This document shows positions 54,352 through 63,286 of a stretch of 64,000 bases of DNA, piece by piece. Location of the stretch: the NCBI GenBank assembly GCA_944390735.1, contig CALXRL010000012.1, positions 1 to 64,000 of the forward strand, given 5' to 3'. The notes below the pieces were generated by a model. It searched no databases. It worked only from the letters and a program-made list of their open reading frames with translations, and was not told the origin of the DNA. This DNA is from an uncultured Victivallales bacterium. Lineage in GTDB: Bacteria > Verrucomicrobiota > Lentisphaeria > Victivallales > UBA1829. The position numbers were made by a program, and so were the translations under genes. How positions within the stretch are numbered: position 1 is the stretch's first letter; every line of letters begins with the position of its first letter.

Positions 54352-57300
54352 TCACTTCCGCACCGGCGGAACTTCCGCTTTCCGCAGAATCATCCGCGGC
54401 CAGACGGAGGGATTGCTGTTGACATGCGCCCCCGGTTCGGCGGAAAGATTCACGCCTTTCCGTCCGGGCTGTTCCTTCGGATCATCCTTGTCATGAAGAT
54501 GAAGAGCGAATCCGGCGGAGAAGCCGTCGCGCAGCGCAAGCGGTTCCAGACACGACTGCGGAAAGACGATCTCATAGACATATCCGTCCGATGTTCTTGT
54601 GAAGCTGCAGGAGATCCGTTTCGCGGCCTCCTCCTTGGAGAGCATCGCGACGCCTCCGGCCAGCTGGCTCTGGACTTCGTAAAGACGGTAGATGCGTCCG
54701 GGACCGCTTTTGCCTTCCGGATTGCCATAGGAAAAGTCGTAGCGGTAGTCGTCATCGTCGTATCCGGTTCGTCCGGAGGAGAGACCGTTGGCTCCGCAGT
54801 CAAAATAGACCTCCAGACAGCCGTCCAGAAGGTAGAGGCGCGATCCGGCTCCCTCCGCCCGGAAGCGTTCCGGTTCCACCACAAAACGGTCGTCGACCGC
54901 CTCCACGCGCAGATAGAGATTCTTCTCGTTCCATGCCAGACGGAACTTCGCCGAGAAATCCGATTTTCCCCTCCACGACGCGCTCTTCCATTTGTAGAGG
55001 TTGTGCAGAGGAAGCGCCGGAATCCGTCTCCAGTCCGGTTTCTCCCGCGTATACGGAACATAGAAGTAATTCATCTTCCAGGAGCCCTGGAGGGAGACTC
55101 CGTTTTTCAGCGCGGCGGTATAATCGGTCGAAAAACGGAAGAGCTCGCCGAAGGTGTTTTTCCCGCGTTTTTCCAGAATCTCCTCCCGCTTCCGGTTCGG
55201 CTCGACTCGGAACGGAAGTTCTCTTCCGTCGCAGCGGAAGACTCCTTCCTGCGGACGGCCTGTCAGATTGCAGAATCCGGCGACCATGTTTCCTTCCCGG
55301 TCCGGATGAAGTTCCACACGGAGATTGGATTCTCCGCCGATGACCTCGCACTCCCGCAGCGCGTTCCGCAGAACGGCGGGGTCCTTGTGTTTCAGAAACA
55401 GCGGAGCCGCCGTCAGAGGAATCGTCACGATTCCGTTTTCGGCTTTGACCTCGCGGACATTTCCCATCAGGTCGATGAACTGCGGAAGCTCGCCGGGAAA
55501 ACGGACATGCAGAACGGGTCCGCGTTCGAGACCATCCTCCACCTTGTCGCTGATGCACCAGATTGCCGCGATTCCTCCGTTGACCTTGTCGGAGTAAACG
55601 TATCCGCGCACCCCGGCGGCGGGCCGCACGTCCCCTTCAAACACGGGATTCCCGAACAGATTGCCCAGTGTATTGACCGCGTTCATCATCGGATACGGAA
55701 CCAGATAGTAATCCAGAAACAGATTGCTTGCCCAGAAATCCATCCGCCGGATCCGCGGCCAGTATTTGAGACAGATCAGATAGGTTCTGGCCAGCCACGC
55801 CGCCTGATTGAATTCCCGCAGACCGAAATCATAGGTCGGCTTGGAGTTGCTCCGGTAAGGATCCTGCCACATGCCGCATTCCCATTCGGGCACATTCATG
55901 AACGGGATGTTGAAGCCTTCCGTGTAGTAGATGGGCTCCTTGTCATAGCCGTATTTCTTCAGAAGACGGATAAAATAGGCGGTCTCCTCGTCCAGGTCGT
56001 TGACGCCGGCCTTTGTCCCGTCCAGATTCCAGTAGACGTGGGTGGCGAACGCCTCCCAGCGCAACCCGAGTTTCTGTGTCGAGGCGATGAACTTTTCCGT
56101 GGCGTCGCGTCCGCGCAGACGGCTGAACCCGGCGGTGCCGCCATCCGGAAAGGTGATCGCATCGGGTCTGGCGCGTTTCACGCCCTTCTGAAAGGCGCGC
56201 AGCAGTTTTGCCCACTCGTCATAGCGGTCGGCACGGAGAAGTTTGGTCCGGTTTTCAAGCTCGTGATTGAACGACCAGCTCTTTGCGCGCGGATTCGCCT
56301 TGACATATTCATACGTGATTTCTTCGACACGCTTCTCATCCTCCGGCGTGATCCTGTCGGCGCTCCTGATGAGGGACGTGAGATAATCGCGATCCTCCGC
56401 CTTTTCCACCCGGAACCCGCTGTGGCCGCCCATCGACCAGACCATGTTGGTGATCCGGTAGCGGTCGAGAAGCTCCAGCGCGTCATCGTTGAATCCGTAG
56501 AGACGGCCATAGCCGGTGGAACCAAGTCCGATGCGCATGTGCAGACGCGCCAGCTCGTCGCCGCGGGGAATCCGGCCGATGTGCATGGAGACCGTCCCGA
56601 ACAGATTTTTCGTCGCATGCCTGTTTTCCAGAAAGCGCATCACGCAGAAGCGGTAGTAATCGCGATAGGGTTCGCCTTTTTCCGGATGAAACACCGCCTG
56701 AACGACAAAGTTGCCCGTCCCGATCTTCAGATCGTCAAACGGAAGAGTCAGACGATCGCCGCCGCGGACCGGAAACGATTTTTTCCAGAGTTCTTTCCGG
56801 TAGAAGTCGATCAGACTCAGGTCCACGGTGCCTTTCCCGCCGAAAATTTCGAACTCCGCCCGGATCGGGGTCCCGAAGTTGAGGATGCCGTCCGGGTCGG
56901 AGGTGCGAAGATTGCCGCTCAGAGGAACGGTGACGAATTCCGTCGGTTTTGTTCCCTCTTCGACTTGCAGGTCATCCACCCAGGTTATTTTGTCGGAAAG
57001 GTTTCTCAGCTGCACGCCGACCGCGCCGCCGCGATGCGTAAACGTATACGAAAAACGTCTCCACTCCGGACCGATTCTGTGACGGGGAAATGCCGCACCA
57101 TGCGAAAACTGCATGTTCGACTGCGAAAAGGAGATCAGGCCGAGCTGGAAGAGACGGTTTTCCAACTCTCCCTTCACATAACAGCTGACCGTATAGGTCC
57201 TGCCTTTTTCCAGAAGCAGAGGCGCCGTCACCAGAATCGCGCTCTTCCCCTGCACCGGGTTGATCCGGAGACAGCGCGGACTCGGACCCCGTCCGTTCTT

Positions 57301-58326
57301 TTCGTCGATTTCGTATTTCGGAATTGCGGAATGCGTATATTCCGCTCCGCCCGAACGAAAGGAAAAATACCGCAGTCCCTGATCGAAGGTCGGATTCGGC
57401 AGAAGATTCCGCGTCACCGGTTTCTGCACATACATGGCGTCGTCCTTCCAGAAATCAATTCCCGCGACGGGGGGAGGGGTTTTCCCTGAAACTGAAACCG
57501 CTCCCGGATCAATCAGAATCCGCCGCGTTTTGTCGATCGGCCAGAGAAGTCCCAGCCGTCCGGAAATCCGCGGAGGCGCATAGCATGCCTCCAGCAGCGC
57601 CCCCCAGCTCTGCGGAACTTTCATCGAAATCTTCCTGGAGGGAAGAAATCCGTTCAGCGTCACGCTTTCCACCTTTCCGGCAAACGCGGCAAGATCCTGC
57701 CGCGGAGACTCCCGGAATCTGGATTCCGGCAGCAGATCGACATCCTTCCCGTTGACGGCGATCTTCATTTCCCGGTACTTCCGCGGAAATTCAATCACCG
57801 GAACGAGCCGGAAGGAACGGAGCTTTGCAATGGTTTCCTCCTCCACTCCGGGATCCCAGGTCAGCGAGATCAAACCGTCCCGTTCCGGCTTGAGCGTGAA
57901 CGAGAAGACGGCATTGCGGCCATCCGGCAGACGATAGGTCAGCGAGTAACGGATCGTCTGCGATTTGCGGTCGTACCGGACTTCCGGCTTCGTTTCCGGG
58001 GCGCTGCGGAAAGGCGTTCCGCTGTTCCCGGGAATACTGCCGGAAAAATAGATCCGGCAGACCTCTTCCCCGTCGGCGGCGACCACAATTTTCCAGTCCG
58101 GACTGATCCGGGAAAACGAATCGCGGAGACGCAGTCCGATCTTCCGGTTTCCCGCCGTCAGAGCCACTTCCTCCACCGTCCGCTTTCCCGTCGGCAGACT
58201 CCGGACTTCCAGAACCGGCTTCTGCCGCTTCTGATTCTCCGCGGCAAACGGCGGGGCATACTCCGGAAGTTCCGCGCGAAGAACGGCAAAACTCAGAAAA
58301 AGAAAGATCCCGCACCAGCGTCTCAT
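54352..58326 (-). CDS. Giant secreted multi-domain glycosidase, unit 3
   Basis: A 1324-residue exported protein (signal peptide about 1-18). Domains by appearance: an N-terminal beta domain (about 30-290) homologous to the whole next-upstream protein; a CBM4/9-like domain (about 305-470, NLLPNPTFDQGLRYF, YTVSCYVKGE); a GH-A-type barrel (about 590-900) with FNHELEN (Glu689, likely acid/base) and YYTEGF (Glu803, likely nucleophile); a beta domain; and a CBM9-like C-terminal domain (about 1110-1320, LEVYFDCGANG). The ATG overlaps the upstream stop by four bases. The GH family is unclear (GH39- or GH5-like), as is the substrate. Confidence 0.75.
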   Translation of the reverse strand: MRRWCGIFLFLSFAVLRAELPEYAPPFAAENQKRQKPVLEVRSLPTGKRTVEEVALTAGNRKIGLRLRDSFSRISPDWKIVVAADGEEVCRIYFSGSIPGNSGTPFRSAPETKPEVRYDRKSQTIRYSLTYRLPDGRNAVFSFTLKPERDGLISLTWDPGVEEETIAKLRSFRLVPVIEFPRKYREMKIAVNGKDVDLLPESRFRESPRQDLAAFAGKVESVTLNGFLPSRKISMKVPQSWGALLEACYAPPRISGRLGLLWPIDKTRRILIDPGAVSVSGKTPPPVAGIDFWKDDAMYVQKPVTRNLLPNPTFDQGLRYFSFRSGGAEYTHSAIPKYEIDEKNGRGPSPRCLRINPVQGKSAILVTAPLLLEKGRTYTVSCYVKGELENRLFQLGLISFSQSNMQFSHGAAFPRHRIGPEWRRFSYTFTHRGGAVGVQLRNLSDKITWVDDLQVEEGTKPTEFVTVPLSGNLRTSDPDGILNFGTPIRAEFEIFGGKGTVDLSLIDFYRKELWKKSFPVRGGDRLTLPFDDLKIGTGNFVVQAVFHPEKGEPYRDYYRFCVMRFLENRHATKNLFGTVSMHIGRIPRGDELARLHMRIGLGSTGYGRLYGFNDDALELLDRYRITNMVWSMGGHSGFRVEKAEDRDYLTSLIRSADRITPEDEKRVEEITYEYVKANPRAKSWSFNHELENRTKLLRADRYDEWAKLLRAFQKGVKRARPDAITFPDGGTAGFSRLRGRDATEKFIASTQKLGLRWEAFATHVYWNLDGTKAGVNDLDEETAYFIRLLKKYGYDKEPIYYTEGFNIPFMNVPEWECGMWQDPYRSNSKPTYDFGLREFNQAAWLARTYLICLKYWPRIRRMDFWASNLFLDYYLVPYPMMNAVNTLGNLFGNPVFEGDVRPAAGVRGYVYSDKVNGGIAAIWCISDKVEDGLERGPVLHVRFPGELPQFIDLMGNVREVKAENGIVTIPLTAAPLFLKHKDPAVLRNALRECEVIGGESNLRVELHPDREGNMVAGFCNLTGRPQEGVFRCDGRELPFRVEPNRKREEILEKRGKNTFGELFRFSTDYTAALKNGVSLQGSWKMNYFYVPYTREKPDWRRIPALPLHNLYKWKSASWRGKSDFSAKFRLAWNEKNLYLRVEAVDDRFVVEPERFRAEGAGSRLYLLDGCLEVYFDCGANGLSSGRTGYDDDDYRYDFSYGNPEGKSGPGRIYRLYEVQSQLAGGVAMLSKEEAAKRISCSFTRTSDGYVYEIVFPQSCLEPLALRDGFSAGFALHLHDKDDPKEQPGRKGVNLSAEPGAHVNSNPSVWPRMILRKAEVPPVRK

Positions 58327-59141
58327 GGAACTCTCCCTTCCTCAGGGTTCGCCGCGGAACCGCTGCCGAAATCCAGGAGAATCGTCCGGTCGTTCGAAAT
58401 CGCCCAGTTCCGCTGAACACTTCCGACAGGCACTTTTCCTCCGGCAAGACGCTCCATCACCGATCCCCAGCAGAGCGGCAATGTCATCTCCACACGTTTC
58501 GCCGGATCTTCCGCATAAAACAGAAGACGGGAAACTTTTCCGAGATACGCGGGAAACTCCGCTCCCCCCCGCTGCCTGAGACTCTCCAGATCGTTGAATG
58601 AAATCTTCTGCTGTTCCGCCAGACGGAATCCGCCCTCCCGATAGCGCAAAGGCAGTTCCACCACCGGTTTCAACTCAAAGTTCGGAATGTTGGAAAGCTC
58701 CTTTTCCGGGATTCCGGGATCCCAGCTCAGGCGCACCCGTCCGGGTCCCTCCGGGGCGAGCGTGAAACGGAACTGCGCAAGGCGCTTGTCCGGAAGCTGA
58801 TACTCCTTGCAGTACGAGATCGTACTCTTCCTGCGGTCGATCGCGATTTTCTCCTTTCCCGGAATTGTTTTGAACGGGAATCCCCAGCTTCCCCGGAACT
58901 TGCCGAGAAAATAGATCCGGCAGATCTCCTCCTTTCCGGCATAGACCCCGATCTTGAAATCCTGTCCGGCAAACATGGATCCGTAAAGCTCCCGGAGTCC
59001 GACGCGCTTGTTCCCCTCGACAAGCGACGGCTGCTCCAGAGAAGCCCCCTTGGACTGAAATGTCCCGACCTTCAGAACGGGATCCGCAAAGACCGGCAGA
59101 ATCATTCCCGCCGCCAGCAGCAGACAACTTTGTTTTTTCAT
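58323..59141 (-). CDS. Secreted stand-alone N-domain protein, unit 3
   Basis: A 272-residue exported protein consisting of a signal peptide and one beta-rich domain that matches residues about 37-285 of the following 1324-aa glycosidase. Shared segments include EEICRIYF against EEVCRIYF, LSWDPG against LTWDPG, and a late tail of RTILLDFGSG against RRILIDPGAV. The start at 59141 has AAAGGA five bases upstream; a second ATG six bases earlier touches that site. Its stop overlaps the next start as ATGA. The domain is unknown to me; perhaps substrate binding. Confidence 0.75.
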   Translation of the reverse strand: MKKQSCLLLAAGMILPVFADPVLKVGTFQSKGASLEQPSLVEGNKRVGLRELYGSMFAGQDFKIGVYAGKEEICRIYFLGKFRGSWGFPFKTIPGKEKIAIDRRKSTISYCKEYQLPDKRLAQFRFTLAPEGPGRVRLSWDPGIPEKELSNIPNFELKPVVELPLRYREGGFRLAEQQKISFNDLESLRQRGGAEFPAYLGKVSRLLFYAEDPAKRVEMTLPLCWGSVMERLAGGKVPVGSVQRNWAISNDRTILLDFGSGSAANPEEGRVP

Positions 59142-59176
59142 TTGCATCCTTTCATTGATTTCGGAATTTGAAAATT

Positions 59177-59908
59177 CTATTCCGTCTTCCGGATTCCCTC
59201 GGAGAGAATGCCGATTCCCGGATTGCTCTCTCCCGACCACTGAAGACTCGGATAAGTGCGTCCCTCCACATGACCGTCCTGGAACAGAAGATTGGCCAGA
59301 CCGTTTGTCGCAGGTCCGCGATCGTATACCGTCAGACTGCGGTCATCCCCCACCCCGTGACGGTGGTAGAAAAACAGAATCGAGTTGCGGGTGGCCGCAC
59401 TCAGGCGCGAATCGCCGCAGAACACCGCCGCGGAGGGACGGGTGACCTCGCCCGTCTTCCGAAACGGAAACATCAGCGAATTACCCTCCTGCGGACCTCC
59501 CAGCAGATACGGATTGCCCAGAAAATGTCCCAGCCACAATTCCTTGTTCCATCCGGCCTTCCGCTTTTCCGCCGGACAGAGGAAAGTCCCGCCGTCGCGA
59601 TGATTGTAGAACACTCCGTAAGGCGGATTCTTTTTCTGTGCCGGAGTCCATCCCGAAAGAATCGCGGGCCACGTTCCGTAAGGATCGTTTTTCTGCGCAT
59701 AATTCGGAAGAATCCATTCATCCCAGTCTCCGGAATACATGGACTGCGCCGCTCCGATCTGTTTCTGGACGTTCATGCACCCCGCGCTGTATGCGGAACT
59801 CCGCGCCTTGTTCAGAGCCGGAAGAAGAAGTCCGGTCAGAATTGCAATAATTGCAATCACAATTAAAAGTTCGATCAAAGAGAACATTTTCACTAGTTTC
59901 ATCATCAT
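59177..59908 (-). CDS. Pseudopilin-like protein, unit 3
   Basis: A 243-residue pilin-like protein with a very short leader (MMMKLVKM) before [16 protein letters not shown]; the residue before the Phe is Met, not Gly. CMNVQKQ follows the helix. Near the end [14 protein letters not shown] has the DG-H but lacks the His nine residues earlier. AGGAGGAG lies seven bases before the first of three ATGs. It follows the regulator gene by 21 bases and precedes the N-domain gene by 35. Confidence 0.88.
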   Translation of the reverse strand: MMMKLVKMFSLIELLIVIAIIAILTGLLLPALNKARSSAYSAGCMNVQKQIGAAQSMYSGDWDEWILPNYAQKNDPYGTWPAILSGWTPAQKKNPPYGVFYNHRDGGTFLCPAEKRKAGWNKELWLGHFLGNPYLLGGPQEGNSLMFPFRKTGEVTRPSAAVFCGDSRLSAATRNSILFFYHRHGVGDDRSLTVYDRGPATNGLANLLFQDGHVEGRTYPSLQWSGESNPGIGILSEGIRKTE

Positions 59909-59929
59909 CGTTCTGCTCCTCCTGTGCTG

Positions 59930-61288
59930 TTAAAGCCGGAAATGTTTCTTTTTGACATCCATCCGTTCCAGAATTGTCCGGGCGTCCAGATGGAAAAACT
60001 TATAATCCTCCAGCAGCATGGAGAGCATGACGCGCTGCCATTCTGTGAAGATCTGTTTTTCAAAAATTTTACGTTCCCCTTTTCCGGGGAAGAAGCCGCT
60101 GTTCTGATTGCGGCGGTTCCAGAAATGTTCCGTCGGGAGGATGTCGCGGTTGGCGGAGATCTGACCGGTGATGCTGCAGAACTCCGTCTGGAACTCGCGG
60201 GAGACCATGATTTTCATCAGATTCCAGACCCGGTTGCGCTCCTCCGCCGCGATGTCGTGCCGCAGATAGGCTTTCAGAACCGATTCCGACAGCAGATGAA
60301 AGCGCGCTCCCGTGCGGTCCCGGTACGGCAGATATTCCAGCGAATCCACCTGCTTGTCCGGACGTTCCGGCAGACCGTTCTGCGCCGTCAGCCAGCTGCC
60401 GACCTTGAAGTTCAGCACCGCTCCGTTGTGAAAAAAGCTGCGGGGATCGTTGACGCGGTCCCGGATCAGCACCGTATCGCGCAGAATCTCCAGAAAGCGG
60501 AATCCTCCCGGTGTGTGGAAGAGCGGTGCATCGCCCTCGTATGTCTCCCCGCAAAACGGACAGAGCATCAGCAGCACCGGCAGAAAATCCTGAAACAGAA
60601 ACGATTCCGATTCCCGATAGTCCATGCTGGCCGGTTCGATTCCCAGGGAACGGCATTTCGCAGTGAAGTCGTTCCACCATTCAAAATCGCCGGTCAGGTC
60701 GGAAAGATGGAATCCCGTCCGATCCAGAAGCCTCCGGTTGACGCCGATCTGGTGCGTCGTGAAGGTATACGGCAGACAATCTTCATAGTTGAGCCCGTCG
60801 AGTGTGGAGAGGCCGCCGATCACGTTCCCGTAATCCGGAAACTGCGTCAGCTGCGCCGGCGGCAGATTGTCCTCCTTCAGAAACGCCGAATACACCGAAA
60901 GCGCCGCCTTGTATTCATGCATGCAGCGGCGCTGGTTCTGCCGGTTCCCGAGATCCTCCACCGCCTGAATGTCAAACTCCAGATGCAGAGAGGCGTTGAC
61001 CAGATATTTGTTCAGAAGTTTCCGCATTTCGGCAAAGGAGAGCGTCGTCGGATGAATGTTGACCAGCACCTTCAAGCTGCCGCTGCCAGCAATGTAGGAT
61101 CCCTGGCCGCGCCGCGTCTCCACAAGTCCCTCTTCCGCCAGTTTGTTGATGATCGAGGAGACCGTCAGATAGCTGATGCCGAACATCTCCATCATTGTTT
61201 TGTACGGCGGCAGTTTGTCCCCCGGCATCAGTTCCCCCTGATTCCGCCGCGAGACAATGTAGTTGCGCACCCGGTCGATATTCTTCAT
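59930..61288 (-). CDS. GntR regulator fused to a solute-binding-protein domain, unit 3
   Basis: A 452-residue protein with no signal peptide: a GntR winged helix (about 1-68, MPGDKLPPYKTMMEMFGIS) followed by a domain (about 70-400) resembling family 1 extracellular sugar-binding proteins of ABC transporters (TTHQIGVNRRLLDRTG, WNDFTAKCRSLGI, AVLNFKVGSWLTAQ). The binding domain probably senses an internalised oligosaccharide in the cytoplasm. It heads unit 3 and is driven by the promoter at 61327-61355. Confidence 0.8.
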   Translation of the reverse strand: MKNIDRVRNYIVSRRNQGELMPGDKLPPYKTMMEMFGISYLTVSSIINKLAEEGLVETRRGQGSYIAGSGSLKVLVNIHPTTLSFAEMRKLLNKYLVNASLHLEFDIQAVEDLGNRQNQRRCMHEYKAALSVYSAFLKEDNLPPAQLTQFPDYGNVIGGLSTLDGLNYEDCLPYTFTTHQIGVNRRLLDRTGFHLSDLTGDFEWWNDFTAKCRSLGIEPASMDYRESESFLFQDFLPVLLMLCPFCGETYEGDAPLFHTPGGFRFLEILRDTVLIRDRVNDPRSFFHNGAVLNFKVGSWLTAQNGLPERPDKQVDSLEYLPYRDRTGARFHLLSESVLKAYLRHDIAAEERNRVWNLMKIMVSREFQTEFCSITGQISANRDILPTEHFWNRRNQNSGFFPGKGERKIFEKQIFTEWQRVMLSMLLEDYKFFHLDARTILERMDVKKKHFRL

Positions 61289-61319
61289 CGGTATGATTTC
61301 CTATAGTTATTTATATTAC

Positions 61320-61355
61320 GTTTTAAATTATAGCACATTTACTCCCGGAACGCAA
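61320..61355 (-). promoter_or_regulatory. Promoter of unit 3 with shared element
   Basis: On the minus strand TTGCGT (61350-61355), a 17-base spacer and TATAAT (61327-61332), 38 bases before the regulator start. The 21 bases at 61320-61340 match the unit 1 promoter at 9320-9340 except at two positions. Confidence 0.8.
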
Positions 61356-61460
61356 GAGGGAAAAAAGAAAAAATCAAAGAAAAAACAGAGAAGATATCCT
61401 TCTTTTTTGCAATATAAATATGTTTTGTATCAATTCGATTTCAGGGAGAGAAAACTCTGG

Positions 61461-61499
61461 AAAAGAAAAAGCGCGGCCCCGTGTGCTGCGGGACCGCGC
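61461..61499 (-). terminator. Rho-independent terminator after hydA
   Basis: GCGCGGCCCCG (61471-61481) and CGGGACCGCGC (61489-61499) form an 11-base-pair stem with one G-T pair and a seven-base loop; on the minus strand it is followed by TTTTTCTTTT. It begins 22 bases after the hydA stop. Confidence 0.9.
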
Positions 61500-61521
61500 C
61501 GGAGGGAAGCGGTTCGAGCGC

Positions 61522-63258
61522 TTACTGCTTCCGGTTGACGTAGGTTGTGTGCAGAAGATGATGCGCCAGATGGCTTCCGGGTTCCCCGAGAAACTCCTCG
61601 TAGATTTTCTGAATGGAGGGATTCTTGTGGGATTTCCGGATCGGTTTTCCGGTGTCTTCGCGATAGAGGGCGTCGAGACGCTTTTTGAGGATGGTCATAT
61701 CGCCGTGATGATAGGGCTGTCCGCCGCCGTTGAGACATCCTCCGGGACAGGCCATGATTTCGATGGCCTGGTAATCGGCTTCGCCTCGCTCGATTTTCTC
61801 CAGGAGTTTCCGGGCGTTTCCGAGTCCGGAGCAGACGGCCGCCTTGAGTTTGAGTCCGGCGACTTCGACTTCGGCCTCCTTGATTCCATCGAGTCCCCGC
61901 ACCGCCGTGAATTCGATGTTTTCGAGATCCTTTCCGGCGATCCAGTCCGCCGCGGTCCGGAGAGCCGCTTCCAGCACGCCTCCGCTTGCGCCGAAGATCA
62001 CCGCCGCGCCCGTGGATTCGCCGAGCGGGGAGTCATAGTCCTGTTCGTCGAGATCCTGGAAGACGATACCCGCTTCGCGGATCATGTCGGCCAGTTCGCG
62101 GGTGGAGATCACGATATCGACATCGGGGACTCCGTCGTGGGAGAACTCCTCGCGCTTTGCCTCGTATTTCTTCGAGAGGCAAGGCATGACGGAAACCACA
62201 ATCAGATTCTCCGGTTTGACCCCGATCTTTTCCGCATAATAGCTCTTGAGCACCGCTCCCATCATCTGCTGGGGGGATTTTGCCGTCGAGGGCATGTAGA
62301 TCAGTTTCGGGAACTGATGCTCCAGGAACTTGACCCATCCCGGACAGCAGCTGGTCAGAATCGGCAGATTTTTGCCGCTCTTGACGCGTTCGATCAGTTC
62401 GGTGGTCTCCTCCATGATGGTGAGGTCCGCGGCGAAATCGGTGTCGAAGACCTTGTCGAATCCGAGCATCCGGAGGGCCGTGACCAGTTTTCCCGTGCTG
62501 ATGGAGCCGGGTTCCAGTCCGAACGCTTCGCCGATGGCCACGCGGACCGCGGGAGCGGTCTGCACGACCACCGTTTTGGAGGGATCGTTCAGCGCGCGCC
62601 AGACGTCATACTTGTAATCCATCTCGCTCAGGGCGCCGACGGGGCAGGCCTGCACGCACTGACCGCAGAAGACGCACTCCGTTTCGACCAGCGGATGGAG
62701 TCCCGCGGGCGCCACAACCGTCTGGAATCCGCGTCCGACGGCGGAAAGCACTCCGACCGTCTGAATCGTGTTGCATGCGGTTTCACACCGGCGGCACATG
62801 ATGCACTTGTCGAGGTCGCGGGCAATCGCGGCGCTGGAGAGGTCCTTGTTGTAGGTGGACTGCTCCCCCTTGTAGAGCAGATGGTGCAGTCCCATCTCCT
62901 GTGCGAGCGCCTGGAGCTGGCAGTTCAGGTTTTTCGGGCAAATCAGACAGTCTTTCGGATGATCCGAGAGCAGCAGATCCAGAATGGTCCTCCGTGCGTT
63001 GATGACGCGCAGCGTATTGGTTTTGACCTCCATGCCCTCCATGACCGGCGTACAGCACGCCGGGGCAAGGTTCGGACGGCCCTTGACCTCCACCACGCAG
63101 ACTCGGCAGGAGCCGCATTTGTGTTCCACATGAAAACAGTCCATTTTGAAATGGCAGAGGGTGGGAATGCGGATGTCGAGCTGTTCCGCGGCTTCCAGAA
63201 TCGTACTGCCGGATTCCACGGCAACCGGCAGGTCGTTTATCTTCAAATTCACTTTCAT
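61522..63258 (-). CDS. hydA: NADH-dependent [FeFe]-hydrogenase catalytic subunit
   Basis: A 578-residue hydrogenase. Order: 2Fe-2S ferredoxin domain (about 1-75), His-Cys3 cluster (HPKDCLICPKNLNC), two 4Fe-4S sites (CIMCRRCETAC, CVFCGQCVQAC), then the H-cluster domain with TSCCPGW, MPCLSKKYE and ACPGGCLNGGGQP, all three signature motifs intact. Next to HydB it should make the soluble NADH-coupled, probably electron-bifurcating, complex that disposes of fermentation electrons as H2. It starts 28 bases after hydB; a terminator follows. Confidence 0.95.
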   Translation of the reverse strand: MKVNLKINDLPVAVESGSTILEAAEQLDIRIPTLCHFKMDCFHVEHKCGSCRVCVVEVKGRPNLAPACCTPVMEGMEVKTNTLRVINARRTILDLLLSDHPKDCLICPKNLNCQLQALAQEMGLHHLLYKGEQSTYNKDLSSAAIARDLDKCIMCRRCETACNTIQTVGVLSAVGRGFQTVVAPAGLHPLVETECVFCGQCVQACPVGALSEMDYKYDVWRALNDPSKTVVVQTAPAVRVAIGEAFGLEPGSISTGKLVTALRMLGFDKVFDTDFAADLTIMEETTELIERVKSGKNLPILTSCCPGWVKFLEHQFPKLIYMPSTAKSPQQMMGAVLKSYYAEKIGVKPENLIVVSVMPCLSKKYEAKREEFSHDGVPDVDIVISTRELADMIREAGIVFQDLDEQDYDSPLGESTGAAVIFGASGGVLEAALRTAADWIAGKDLENIEFTAVRGLDGIKEAEVEVAGLKLKAAVCSGLGNARKLLEKIERGEADYQAIEIMACPGGCLNGGGQPYHHGDMTILKKRLDALYREDTGKPIRKSHKNPSIQKIYEEFLGEPGSHLAHHLLHTTYVNRKQ

Positions 63259-63286
63259 AATACAGAATCTCCTTGGAGTGGGCGGA

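Noticed and set aside
54340..57489. 1049-codon open frame on the plus strand
   Set aside because: It is antisense to the 1324-aa glycosidase, which has a signal peptide, recognisable domains and catalytic residues. Similar long shadows at 3308-5215, 22080-23945 and 36832-39231 (plus) and 19561-21942 and 44498-46132 (minus) were rejected for the same reason.
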